IMG/VR virus record: IMGVR_UViG_3300017963_000011
Location: 1-64,000 of that record
DNA: 64,000 nt
Strand: one strand, 5' to 3'
Source of the DNA: a virus
Position numbers and translations under genes: made by a program. Shown in pieces: positions 55,629 through 63,506 of this stretch. Under the pieces are notes generated by a model. That model was not told where the DNA came from and made no database searches. It saw nothing but the letters and a program-made list of their open reading frames with translations. Every line of letters starts with the position of its first letter. Positions within the stretch are counted from its first letter, which is position 1.

Positions 55629-56633
55629 CTCTTTCAGTAGTGAGTCCCAATCACTTGAGGCTCGTCTCTTGTTTACGATATGGACGGAATTCTTGACACA
55701 GCGCAAGAATTCTTGCGCTGTTTTCAGATCATCGGCATCTTTGCCATCCGGGAAGATTATTCTTGTGATACTCTCGACTTCCCCCGAGAGTTCTTTGATC
55801 ATATCCGCAGCACCATCGTTACCTGCCTCGTCGTTATCGAGGGCTATGAAGACGCTGCTCCAGTTCTCTAGGATAAGAGCAAGGTGGTCGTCCGACGCCA
55901 CTGCTCCGAAAATGGCAATGGCCGACTTGAAACCGAATACCGAAAGACGGATGACATCGAGAGGGCCTTCGCAGACAATAACGTATGGAGATCCTTTTGC
56001 GCGGTCGAAGTTGTATAGGATGCGGTTGCGGGGCAGACCCGGCTGGTGATCCCACTTGCCCAGATACGCTTCCTTTCGTATGTCTCGGGCTGTAAAGCCT
56101 CTAAGCTCTCCATCAAAGTGAACAGGAAAGAAAACGTAATCCGGCCGAGTTCGATCGTAGGAGACGCCAAAGGGACGAAGATCTTTGTTTCGATAACGTC
56201 GAGTTTTGGGCCACGGATGATTCCTCGGCATGGGCTCCAGTGTTCGCGGCCACTCGAAAACGGGAAGGGGTCCATCATCATCCTCTTCTGATACGTCAGG
56301 AATGTTCTTGATAATCTGAGCCCACGAGAGTTGCTCTTTTTGGAAATTGGCTAGGATCTCCAGAGCATGTTCTCGTGAACAGTCAATGCCAGTGAGCTTC
56401 TTCTCCATCAACTGAATGAACCGTATGAATTTGCCACCACCGCACTTCGGCTTGCCTCTCTCTTTAGCAAAACATTTCCATTTGCCATTGTGGCGATTGA
56501 TCGAGAAGTTGAGGGGCGTCTTGCCACTACTCTCATGGAGGGGACACTTGCAGTAGATGTTCTTGTTTGACGTGTTGTCCTTGAGGACGTCAACGAAGTA
56601 ATGATCGAGGATCTCACGTACAGGCTGGCTCAT
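55623..56633 (-). CDS. DnaG-type primase
   Basis: 336 residues. CHC2-type zinc domain: YCKCPLHE (residues ~27-34), KWKCF and GGKFIRFI, followed by a TOPRIM core with YVIVCEGPLDVIRL (acidic Glu) and VFIALDNDEAG (DxD). It synthesises RNA primers for phage replication with the DnaB-like helicase in the same operon. Shorter than bacterial DnaG (no helicase-interaction C-domain). It ends EW in palindrome 55615. Confidence 0.88.
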   Translation of the reverse strand: MSQPVREILDHYFVDVLKDNTSNKNIYCKCPLHESSGKTPLNFSINRHNGKWKCFAKERGKPKCGGGKFIRFIQLMEKKLTGIDCSREHALEILANFQKEQLSWAQIIKNIPDVSEEDDDGPLPVFEWPRTLEPMPRNHPWPKTRRYRNKDLRPFGVSYDRTRPDYVFFPVHFDGELRGFTARDIRKEAYLGKWDHQPGLPRNRILYNFDRAKGSPYVIVCEGPLDVIRLSVFGFKSAIAIFGAVASDDHLALILENWSSVFIALDNDEAGNDGAADMIKELSGEVESITRIIFPDGKDADDLKTAQEFLRCVKNSVHIVNKRRASSDWDSLLKEW

Positions 56634-57253
56634 CTCCAGTCCTTCCTCAGATCGGATTTCTTTATTTCATTCGGCTTCTTGAACTTGCGCTTCAAGCCAC
56701 GGCGCACAAGAGCCGGATAGATGTTCCAGTAGATGCCTGGACGCTCCTCTGCTTGTATTAGCTGGGCGTATGTGGCATCGCTTGTCATGATCTCGTCCAG
56801 TTTAGCACAGAAGTCTTTCCCACTGTACTCGTAAAGCCTGGCAATCTCTGTACGCTTCCAGGGGCGGCACACTAGATCGAATGCAGTGCCAAATACGAGG
56901 AAGACGTCCTGGCAGCAGTAGGGCTTCAGTAGCGTGGCTTTCCATCTGGAGATCTTCCACCCGCTCGGTGGTAGTTGCCCTATACGCTTGCAAGCCCTGT
57001 TGATCACGTCGTTCTTGCCGCGTAAGCCAGAGCCAAGTTCTTCGCGCAGGGAGATGTACAGATCGTAAGACAAGAGTTGTGGCAAGCTCAGGTAGATCCT
57101 GGCAGTTGTATGATGGTCACGTCTGAACTCCCGGCCAAGGTTTACCCACTCAAGGCCGGGCATCTTGCGTATCGTCTCGCCAACGTTCTTAGACCAGAGT
57201 GCTTGATCGTGCCAGAAGAACGCGACGAGATGTCTTGAAAAATAATGGATCAC
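56630..57253 (-). CDS. Hypothetical replication-block protein (207 aa)
   Basis: Basic, helical protein with aromatic motifs (HLVAFFWHDQALWSKNVGETIRKMPG), GSGLRGKNDVINRACKRIG and a C-terminal basic region (GLKRKFKKPNEIKKSDLRKDW). May bind DNA or partner the primase; the family is unknown. The start at 57253 overlaps the upstream stop. Confidence 0.65.
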   Translation of the reverse strand: MIHYFSRHLVAFFWHDQALWSKNVGETIRKMPGLEWVNLGREFRRDHHTTARIYLSLPQLLSYDLYISLREELGSGLRGKNDVINRACKRIGQLPPSGWKISRWKATLLKPYCCQDVFLVFGTAFDLVCRPWKRTEIARLYEYSGKDFCAKLDEIMTSDATYAQLIQAEERPGIYWNIYPALVRRGLKRKFKKPNEIKKSDLRKDWR

Positions 57254-57591
57254 ATCTCGCCGTTCAGACGTCTAATGAAGTGTGGGTTAACCTCACAAGA
57301 GATGAAGGTCTTCTTGCCCTTCATGCCCGCGAAGAGGCCAGTCTTGGTCCCTTGGCGGGCTCTCTTTTTGAGCCTGATAGTGCAGAAACCACGGAACCAC
57401 ATGTAGCCCTTGTTGCCAACACACTTGGACATCGCCCGGATGATGGCCGAAGCGATCAGTCTGTGATTGAGCGTACTGATTGAGATGTCCTTGATGATCC
57501 CCTTCCGGCTCAGTGTTCGTAGGATCTCGGCGTAATCCTCGACACCGAAGAAGTTCTTACTCGTTCCCGTTATTCTCTTGAACCCTGGCAC
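57250..57591 (-). CDS. HU-like DNA-binding protein
   Basis: 113 residues, GTG start at 57591 with GGAG upstream. LIASAIIRAMSKCVGNKGYMWFRGFCTIRLKKRARQGTKT... follow the HU/IHF pattern (helix, G.v.i.GFG.F.v+.R..R.g), and NPHFIRRLN resembles the HU C-terminal. The typical 'GRNP' arm motif is changed. It would bend and compact DNA. An IHF/HU relative rather than a canonical HU. Confidence 0.6.
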   Translation of the reverse strand: MPGFKRITGTSKNFFGVEDYAEILRTLSRKGIIKDISISTLNHRLIASAIIRAMSKCVGNKGYMWFRGFCTIRLKKRARQGTKTGLFAGMKGKKTFISCEVNPHFIRRLNGEM

Positions 57592-58300
57592 GTGTCACAT
57601 CTCCTTCTAGTGTAAACCTGATTGCGAGGCCAGCGCGGGCTGCGTATTCGTCCTCGTTAGTCACCATGATGAGTTGAATATCGAACTCGTCTACTATCTT
57701 ATGCAGCAGATCCATGAAGTAGTCACGTCGATCTGGAGAAAGATTGGTTACTGGCTCGTCAGCAAACAAGATACGATCTGGATCGGTCGGGTGGTTCACG
57801 AGCAAGATGATGCGAAGAATGAAGAATGCCACATCGGCTGCTCCACCACCAGTACATTCGAGGATGGGTTGCTCGATGGTAGCGCTACCATACTGACGAG
57901 TGACTGTGAAATAGGTTTCTAGTTGGTTCCTTTTCTCTATGGTCTTAATGTTGAAAGATACGATGTTGTCGTTGACCAGTTTCTGCAAGATGTCTGTGAT
58001 GACAGCCTGGATCGCCTTTGTTGGATCGTGTTCGAGAAGATAGTCAGATGTTGCTACGAGTAGCTTGTGAACGTTCTCCTCGATCTTGAGCGTCACCTTC
58101 TTTTCTTTTATAGTCCCTTGGATCTTTTTGGATTGCTCGATCAAGAGCGCAGCGTTGGCCGCTCTCGCGAGTTGCTCCCGCGACACCTTCTTCGAGATCT
58201 CTCTGGCGAACTTGCGCTGCTCGGCCGCCGTCTTGGTTCCGAGCTTGGAGTCCTGTAACTGATACAAGACCGTTTTCATTTGTATCAAGTCAGCGATCAT
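57557..58300 (-). CDS. Rad50/SbcC-like ATPase, C-terminal half (Walker B)
   Basis: 247 residues from ATG 58300 (ATGA overlap upstream). A coiled-coil-rich front (residues ~20-100) leads to an ABC-type core: signature-like CTGGG (149-153), Walker B ILFADEP (177-183), and a switch region MVTNEDE. There is no Walker A, which occurs in 62346-63506. Two residues are altered from usual SbcC: signature GGG instead of GGE/Q and VTN instead of VTH. It is the C-terminal half of a split SbcC, with SbcD between. Palindrome 57877 encodes YGSAT within it. Confidence 0.7.
   Translation of the reverse strand: MIADLIQMKTVLYQLQDSKLGTKTAAEQRKFAREISKKVSREQLARAANAALLIEQSKKIQGTIKEKKVTLKIEENVHKLLVATSDYLLEHDPTKAIQAVITDILQKLVNDNIVSFNIKTIEKRNQLETYFTVTRQYGSATIEQPILECTGGGAADVAFFILRIILLVNHPTDPDRILFADEPVTNLSPDRRDYFMDLLHKIVDEFDIQLIMVTNEDEYAARAGLAIRFTLEGDVTRARVQENNGNE
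57877..57890. repeat. Palindrome copy 18, coding (perfect 14-mer)
   Basis: TGGTAGCGCTACCA inside the split-SbcC C-half; read on the minus strand as Gly-Ser-Ala-Thr. Confidence 0.9.
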
Positions 58301-58692
58301 ACGTCGACTTCCTCGTTGAGGATCTTGTAAACCATGCGAGACGCCCGAAAGTAGCCTTGCTGGTACGGATCTTGGAATTCTTCCGGGCCTTCTGGCATGT
58401 GTATGCCTTCTACCCATCTGAAGAGGCGAGCGATGGTTTCGTACTTGGCCTGATTCATCAAGGCCATGATGATTGCCCAATCCTTGAGCATCCCACATGT
58501 TTCCATGCTGTCTGCGGCTTTTCTAGCCTCGATTACGTCGGCCGGCGGTTTGTAATACACTTCAAGCGTGTCAATGACGGCTTTGAGATGTCTCGCCTCA
58601 ATCTCTATGTCATAGGTAAAGCCTTCAGTGTGCTCCGCTAGTGCCTGCTTGATCGCATCAATGGCTTCTCCAAACTCTTTCTCTTTGTTCAT
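58297..58692 (-). CDS. Hypothetical helical protein (131 aa)
   Basis: Helical, charged protein (AIDAIKQALAEHTEGF...ADSMETCGMLKDWAIIMALMNQAKYETIARLFRW). No domain recognised. It lies between the split SbcC C-half and the coiled-coil mini-gene, with overlaps of a few bases to both, so it may belong to the same complex. Confidence 0.65.
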   Translation of the reverse strand: MNKEKEFGEAIDAIKQALAEHTEGFTYDIEIEARHLKAVIDTLEVYYKPPADVIEARKAADSMETCGMLKDWAIIMALMNQAKYETIARLFRWVEGIHMPEGPEEFQDPYQQGYFRASRMVYKILNEEVDV

Positions 58693-58973
58693 TCTTCACC
58701 TTCCAGCTTGTCCAGAGCAGCCTCAACCTCGGAGATCTTCTTGTCCAAAGCCTTGTTGAGCTTCTTCTTACGAATGACGATGTGCTTCTTCAACTTGTCA
58801 TGATCTTCCGGTTTCTTCACACCAAGCTCGCGTAGGCGCTCATAGCAACCCTCTCGCTCCTTGGCGAGAGCCTTTAACTGACCATCAAGTTCGGCACAGC
58901 CCTTGGCCAGCTTGTCGACCTTCTCTGTCAGGTCGTTGAACTTGTCTCTCAGCGTCGGAGTCTCTTCAGACAT
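58689..58973 (-). CDS. Short coiled-coil protein (94 aa)
   Basis: Almost entirely heptad-like helix (LRDKFNDLTEKVDKLAKGCAELDGQLKALAKERE..., with KKHIVIRKKKLNKALDKKISEVEAALDKL). It overlaps the SbcD gene (58949) and precedes the SbcC C-half, so it may be a separated arm of the split SbcC; that is an inference from position and structure. Confidence 0.6.
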   Translation of the reverse strand: MSEETPTLRDKFNDLTEKVDKLAKGCAELDGQLKALAKEREGCYERLRELGVKKPEDHDKLKKHIVIRKKKLNKALDKKISEVEAALDKLEGEE

Positions 58974-59830
58974 AGTTCCACCTCGATCTCACTGTATGTT
59001 GAATTCTTGGCCAGAGTTCTCACCACATCCTCGATACGGAACGCGCCCATCTCCTTCGATAGCGACTTGAGTGCCGATACCGCGTCATCGAGTCTTTGCT
59101 GGCGCACCACATCTTTCTGGCTTGCCTTCTCAGGTACGGAAATGACATCCTCGGCAGGCTTTGCTGACTGAAGGGCTCTGAAGTAGGCATCGACTTCTCC
59201 TCGCTTGGAGATCTCGATAATTGCAACGCTTGGAACTTTGCAAATGTCCTCGCTGGATCTTCCGATACGGGCAATAGCCCCAGGTGCGACAAAGTGAACT
59301 CTCTTACCACCTCTTGTTTTGATGACGTGATAACCTTGACCTGGATGATAATCGCTGACGAGGAAGATGTCGCCTGGGCCTTCGTAGTCGGTCCAAAGGT
59401 GATGGGGCCACATGACTGGTTTTCTGACGAATTGCTCATGGCGACTGTGTACCTTCATCCCGTTGACAGGTATCAATAGATAGCCCTCATGGAGTATGAT
59501 CAAGTTCATCTCCATGAGGGTCTTGAGAGCAGATTTCTCTCGCCAGTCTTCCCAGCGCCCACGCCATTCGTGGTTTCCGAGAACAACGTGAATAGGCAAT
59601 AGGCGTTTTGGAATTTTATCGAAGAACTCCAGTACCCGATTGAGGAGATACACAGACTGGTGGGCTTGATCGAAGAAGTCGCCACCATGGATGATGTAGT
59701 CGACTGACAACTCAGTGGCGATCTCGGCTACCTCAATCAGTTTGAGCATCAACGAATCAAGGTAGTTGTCGATCCGCGAAACCGGGTTCTTCTCCTTGAG
59801 ATGAGTGTCTGTTAGGTAGAGGATCTTCAT
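58949..59830 (-). CDS. sbcD: SbcD/Mre11-like nuclease
   Basis: 293 residues, ATG 59830 overlapping the upstream TGA. Calcineurin-like phosphoesterase motifs in order: YLTDTHL (Asp8, His10), HGGDFFDQ (49-55), LGNHEW (84-89) and SDYHPGQG near 155. SbcD is the double-strand nuclease partner of SbcC, processing ends and hairpins for recombination-dependent replication. It is placed between the two halves of SbcC. Confidence 0.88.
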   Translation of the reverse strand: MKILYLTDTHLKEKNPVSRIDNYLDSLMLKLIEVAEIATELSVDYIIHGGDFFDQAHQSVYLLNRVLEFFDKIPKRLLPIHVVLGNHEWRGRWEDWREKSALKTLMEMNLIILHEGYLLIPVNGMKVHSRHEQFVRKPVMWPHHLWTDYEGPGDIFLVSDYHPGQGYHVIKTRGGKRVHFVAPGAIARIGRSSEDICKVPSVAIIEISKRGEVDAYFRALQSAKPAEDVISVPEKASQKDVVRQQRLDDAVSALKSLSKEMGAFRIEDVVRTLAKNSTYSEIEVELCLKRLRR

Positions 59831-60387
59831 AGCGCGTCCACCCAACAGAACTTTTCTGCCAAGTCTGGATAGCGCTCGTCTATTGGTACTTTACGTTTGT
59901 CACCTGGAGTGCGCTTCAGCACCAACAAACCATGATGTTTGGCTGAGTCCTCTGGATCGAGCGCTGCGAACCCTTCCAAGTTCTCCCTGAACGGAGGGTA
60001 GAGGATGGCATTTTGACCGACACGAGTTAGTACAGCATAGACTACCTCGCGACTGATGTGGATGAACGTAGCCTGCAAACCTATACCAGTGCCAGCGTTG
60101 ATACGCTTGCCCATTGTGAGTTGATGGTCCTCTAGCTGTTTGTCGAAATGAATGGCGAAACCCTTGCGCTTGGGAATCTTCTTGGTTGGGATGTATTTTG
60201 CTTCGATGCCAAGAAAGCTAGAGGCCAAGAGAGTGTTGTCTACGCAGTAGACGTAATCCGGCATTCCCTTCTTTTGGAAGATGCTGCCATGGATCTTGGT
60301 GCCGATCGCTATGAATTCTCGGTACACCCACATCAACGCCGCATGGAATTGGCCGGCGTATTCGTTTTCCTTTTTCTTTTTACTCAT
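59827..60387 (-). CDS. PD-(D/E)XK nuclease, RecU/Holliday-resolvase-like
   Basis: 186 residues from the ATG at 60387, overlapping the helicase stop. GMPDYVYCV and LGIEAKY (D...ExK) about 20 residues apart form the PD-(D/E)XK active site, followed by QLEDHQLTM resembling the HQ motif of RecU-type resolvases. An N-terminal basic stretch (KKKKEN). Likely cuts recombination junctions; could alternatively be a VRR-NUC-like nuclease. Confidence 0.7.
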   Translation of the reverse strand: MSKKKKENEYAGQFHAALMWVYREFIAIGTKIHGSIFQKKGMPDYVYCVDNTLLASSFLGIEAKYIPTKKIPKRKGFAIHFDKQLEDHQLTMGKRINAGTGIGLQATFIHISREVVYAVLTRVGQNAILYPPFRENLEGFAALDPEDSAKHHGLLVLKRTPGDKRKVPIDERYPDLAEKFCWVDAL

Positions 60388-61903
60388 CGAAGAAGTCATC
60401 CTCCTCGTCTTCATCTTCACTGTCATCTACCAGATCGTCTTGAGGCTCTGATCTCTTGAACTCCGAGAAACCCATCTTCCAGAGTTCCTTGCGGAGATAG
60501 AAGTCGCGTGGTTGAAAGTACCTGCCCTTGACGCATTGAAGCCTGAGTAGTTGATCTGAAAGAGGCAGAAGGCCCCACATGCCGTCGAGATTGTCCATGA
60601 TTTTATCGGCATCTCTCAGGTGCTTGGCCGTGAGTCGCTTGACACCCTCGGCCGATCGGTTCAACTGGAGCGCGGAGAGGATCGGTATTTCACGGGCTCT
60701 GGCAAAACCGTGTAACTGTTCGGCGAGTTGACCCCAATACAGATCGGGCCTTTGAACGTTCGGGGGTACGTAGAGTAGGTTGAAGTAGTCAATGATAACA
60801 AGGACATCTTTCCTACCATGCTTGGCAAGGAAGTTGTCAACCATTCGGAAGATGGTTGTGAGCTTTGTCTGGAGCGGGATGTCGACGATTTGATAGTTCT
60901 CGTTGTCTTCGATCGTATTGATCCAAGCATCGACACCCTCCTGTACTTGAGCAATCGTCTCGTCTGAGACTTGCTTGGTCATTAAAGCCTCGAAGCTCAC
61001 GCCACAAAGATAGGCCATAATGCGATAGCGAAGTTCTTCAAGGACTGGCATTTCAAGATTGAACTCCAGCACGAGATGGCCTGCCGTAGCAGCCACGTTA
61101 CCGCACTGGAGAAGTAGTGCAGACTTACCTATACCAGAACGGGAGGCGAACATGTAGAGGCGTTTGTCCATCCACCCGCCGATATTCTCTGTGAGTTTGG
61201 GAAAGGGAGTAGGCAATCCTTTGACGATGCGGTTGCCATCCTCATCGACGTCTAGCTTGTCAATGCGGAGCTGCTCAACGCCATCTGGGAGGATCTCCGT
61301 GACGTTATAGATACGCACAGAGGTGCCCATCGTATCGAGCTTGATCTGCTCGGTCTTGGTTGCAACATGGTCTAGGGTGAAGATGCTACGATCTCGTTCA
61401 CCCGACTTGATCATGAGCTTGCACTCTTCTTTGTAATCGCAAGTGCGGCACTTCTCTTCCTTCTTGTCATAGTTGCCCATGCATCTAAGGGTATAGAAGG
61501 CCGCCATCTCCCGAGTCAGCACCTTGTGTCTGAACTCCCGATACTCGAAGATGAGATCGTCAAGCCGTTCTTTCCACTCCCCTAGCTTGATCTTCCTGTG
61601 CTTGCGTAGCTCGTTCCACTTCTTCTTGTAAGATGCGATCCTGGCACGGCCTGCCCGTCTAGTTAGGAGCATCTTCTTCACATAGGAGAACGTCACAAGC
61701 TCCGCATGTTTCTCGTAGTATTCTAGCGCGCAGTGTGCAATGAAGATGTTTTCTTTCTTGCCATGCGTCATCTCCGTGCGCTCCGAGAACTCATAGAAGA
61801 GATCCTCGCTATAATCTGCACGGGCATAGTGCTCGACGGCCTTTGTATTGCTAACTAATCCAGCAACCACGAGCGTATGCGTGTCTGGCGCCTTCGAAGC
61901 CAT
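60380..61903 (-). CDS. DnaB-like replicative helicase
   Basis: 507 residues. RecA-type core: Walker A ASRSGIGKSALLLQ near residue 255, FNLEMPVLEELRYRI, Walker B LVIIDYFNLLY near 365 and the C-terminal SALQLNRSAEG (typical QLNR/Arg region). The N-terminal part includes four spaced cysteines (CMGNYDKKEEKCRTCDYKEEC), perhaps a metal site. It should unwind DNA for the primase in the same operon. ATG 61903 or GTG 61909 may be the start. Confidence 0.88.
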   Translation of the reverse strand: MASKAPDTHTLVVAGLVSNTKAVEHYARADYSEDLFYEFSERTEMTHGKKENIFIAHCALEYYEKHAELVTFSYVKKMLLTRRAGRARIASYKKKWNELRKHRKIKLGEWKERLDDLIFEYREFRHKVLTREMAAFYTLRCMGNYDKKEEKCRTCDYKEECKLMIKSGERDRSIFTLDHVATKTEQIKLDTMGTSVRIYNVTEILPDGVEQLRIDKLDVDEDGNRIVKGLPTPFPKLTENIGGWMDKRLYMFASRSGIGKSALLLQCGNVAATAGHLVLEFNLEMPVLEELRYRIMAYLCGVSFEALMTKQVSDETIAQVQEGVDAWINTIEDNENYQIVDIPLQTKLTTIFRMVDNFLAKHGRKDVLVIIDYFNLLYVPPNVQRPDLYWGQLAEQLHGFARAREIPILSALQLNRSAEGVKRLTAKHLRDADKIMDNLDGMWGLLPLSDQLLRLQCVKGRYFQPRDFYLRKELWKMGFSEFKRSEPQDDLVDDSEDEDEEDDFFDE

Positions 61904-61905
61904 AC

Positions 61906-62343
61906 TCACACCGTTTCATACTCGATCGTGACAAAGCAAAAATAGATCAGTTCTTCTTCCTCATTCTTGAAGAATTCCAGGCGTGTGAGCCTGACCTCCA
62001 GAATGAGTTTGTGTTTCACCAGGACATTCACGATGTCCTTGAGCTTGGCTTTCTTCTTGCCTTTGCCAAGAGTTGTCTTGGCTGGTACGTAGCCGATGTT
62101 GAGCCACCCTCTGGAACCAGAGTAGACGTCGATCGCCACAGCCTTGTCATCGTGTTCGTTCTCTGGTTCAAGCCTGAGTCTTGTTCTGATCGATGCCAGC
62201 CCTTGCTTATATTTCAGGCGAGACAAGGCGTCCTTGAGCTTTCCCCCGGCTCTCTTCTTGAGAACCCTCCGTAGCTTCTTCAGGATAGCCTGACGGCCAT
62301 CCATTGTGACGCCGGCAACCCTGAATGTATAGACTTGTTCCAT
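61906..62343 (-). CDS. HIRAN-domain protein
   Basis: 145 residues from the ATG at 62343 (GAGGGGTGAGG). The sequence FRVAGVTMDGRQ ... L+LEPENEHDDKAVAIDVY...GWLNIGYVPAKT matches the HIRAN domain pattern (GV+...R......L.+L..EP.N..D..AI.V......+GYVP), a module in DNA-repair and recombination proteins that binds 3' DNA ends. A basic mid-segment (ILKKLRRVLKKRAGGKLK) may add DNA contact. Stand-alone here, next to the SbcC N-half. Confidence 0.75.
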   Translation of the reverse strand: MEQVYTFRVAGVTMDGRQAILKKLRRVLKKRAGGKLKDALSRLKYKQGLASIRTRLRLEPENEHDDKAVAIDVYSGSRGWLNIGYVPAKTTLGKGKKKAKLKDIVNVLVKHKLILEVRLTRLEFFKNEEEELIYFCFVTIEYETV

Positions 62344-62345
62344 CC

Positions 62346-63506
62346 TCACCCCTCATCATTCTCGGCGCCGCGAATGGTAGCGCTACCACCAAGCGATAGC
62401 TTCTTGGCGCATGCTTCCGGGAGCGGTTCAAGAGTAAATGGACAGATCTCGTGTTCTTGTAGGAAGAGATAGAGATCGTATTGAGCTTCTTCAAGCTCGT
62501 CACGTTTTTCATGAAGATTGTGGTCGACATCTAGCAAGTATTGCTCGACAACTTCTATACGCTTTGCCTGATCCACCACTTGTAAGTACGCACTGTAGAG
62601 TGCCTCGATATCTTCGACACCTTCCCCGGCGGCGAGTAATTCAGAAGGTTCGAGGTCTGGGATCTCAGGAATGCGATTAGTGATTTCTATGATCGAACCA
62701 AGGGAACTGATCTCCTCGACTATAGCAGTAGAATCAATAACCTCAAGGCTTGCGCGCAAGTCTGCAAGTTCTTCCTTGACGGCCGCGCTTTCAGCATTGA
62801 TCTGTTTGAGCTTCTTACTCTTGAGGATCACCTTAGACAAACGTTGGTGCTCGGCTAAGAGTTCATCACAACATAGATCATCATCCGGGATTGTGGCTTG
62901 GATGTTCTCGATCTCTACCTTTTTATTCTCTAACTCTTCCTGAGCCGATGTGATGTCTTGTTTGATGTTGCGGATCTGTGCGTTGGTTTCTTTGAGCGCA
63001 CTATCCACAGCGTTACGGCCAGACATAGAACCAAGAAGTTTCGATATCTTCGATGGCTTGAGAGCCAGTGGCAAGATGCGATCGAACTGGCCTATGAAGT
63101 TGAGCGAGACCTTCTCGTTGACGTCTTCGATGTCAAGGTTGGCGATGCGTGTGCGCTTAATCAAACCCTCTGGGATCTGCTTCTTGTACTTGCGCCAGGG
63201 CTCTTTCTCACCGGAGACTTTGATGTAGTCGTCGAGGACTCTTCCGGTTGCTGAAATATCAGTGTGCCGCTTCAGCTTGTAGTCGGTGTGATCGACAAGA
63301 ACTGCCATGTCAGTTTCGCCGCACCGTATCCACGCCTTGCCCAGAAGATAGGCGTAACGGGTTCCTCGTATGAACGAGGACTTACCAGAGTCAGTCGATC
63401 CGTGAATTGCGACTAGCCTTATAGGTTCTCCGTCGCTACCAGTCAAGGTCAATGTCGTCGTCTTGTGACTCTGAAAGTTCCGAAACTTCGTCTTCCTGAT
63501 CGGCAT
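62346..63506 (-). CDS. Rad50/SbcC-like ATPase, N-terminal half (Walker A)
   Basis: 386 residues from ATG 63506, inside the RecA-like gene's end (71-base overlap). It begins MPIRKTKFRNFQSHKTTTL as SbcC/Rad50 proteins do; Walker A is GSTDSGKS (36-43), Q-loop FIGQFDRI follows, then heptad coils (residues ~190-310). A CPFTLEPLPEAC segment near the C-terminus is a possible remnant of the zinc hook. No Walker B or signature, which lie in 57557-58300. Palindrome 62375 encodes GGSATI. Confidence 0.72.
   Translation of the reverse strand: MPIRKTKFRNFQSHKTTTLTLTGSDGEPIRLVAIHGSTDSGKSSFIRGTRYAYLLGKAWIRCGETDMAVLVDHTDYKLKRHTDISATGRVLDDYIKVSGEKEPWRKYKKQIPEGLIKRTRIANLDIEDVNEKVSLNFIGQFDRILPLALKPSKISKLLGSMSGRNAVDSALKETNAQIRNIKQDITSAQEELENKKVEIENIQATIPDDDLCCDELLAEHQRLSKVILKSKKLKQINAESAAVKEELADLRASLEVIDSTAIVEEISSLGSIIEITNRIPEIPDLEPSELLAAGEGVEDIEALYSAYLQVVDQAKRIEVVEQYLLDVDHNLHEKRDELEEAQYDLYLFLQEHEICPFTLEPLPEACAKKLSLGGSATIRGAENDEG
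62375..62388. repeat. Palindrome copy 19, coding (perfect 14-mer)
   Basis: TGGTAGCGCTACCA in the last codons of the SbcC N-half; read as Gly-Ser-Ala-Thr on the minus strand. Confidence 0.92.

Noticed and set aside
2168-62388. The palindrome as merely a restriction site (AGCGCT) or a transposable repeat.
   Set aside because: AGCGCT explains only six of the bases, the enriched unit is 10-14 bp, and flanks beyond the 14-mer are not conserved, so it is neither a simple restriction site nor a mobile element.
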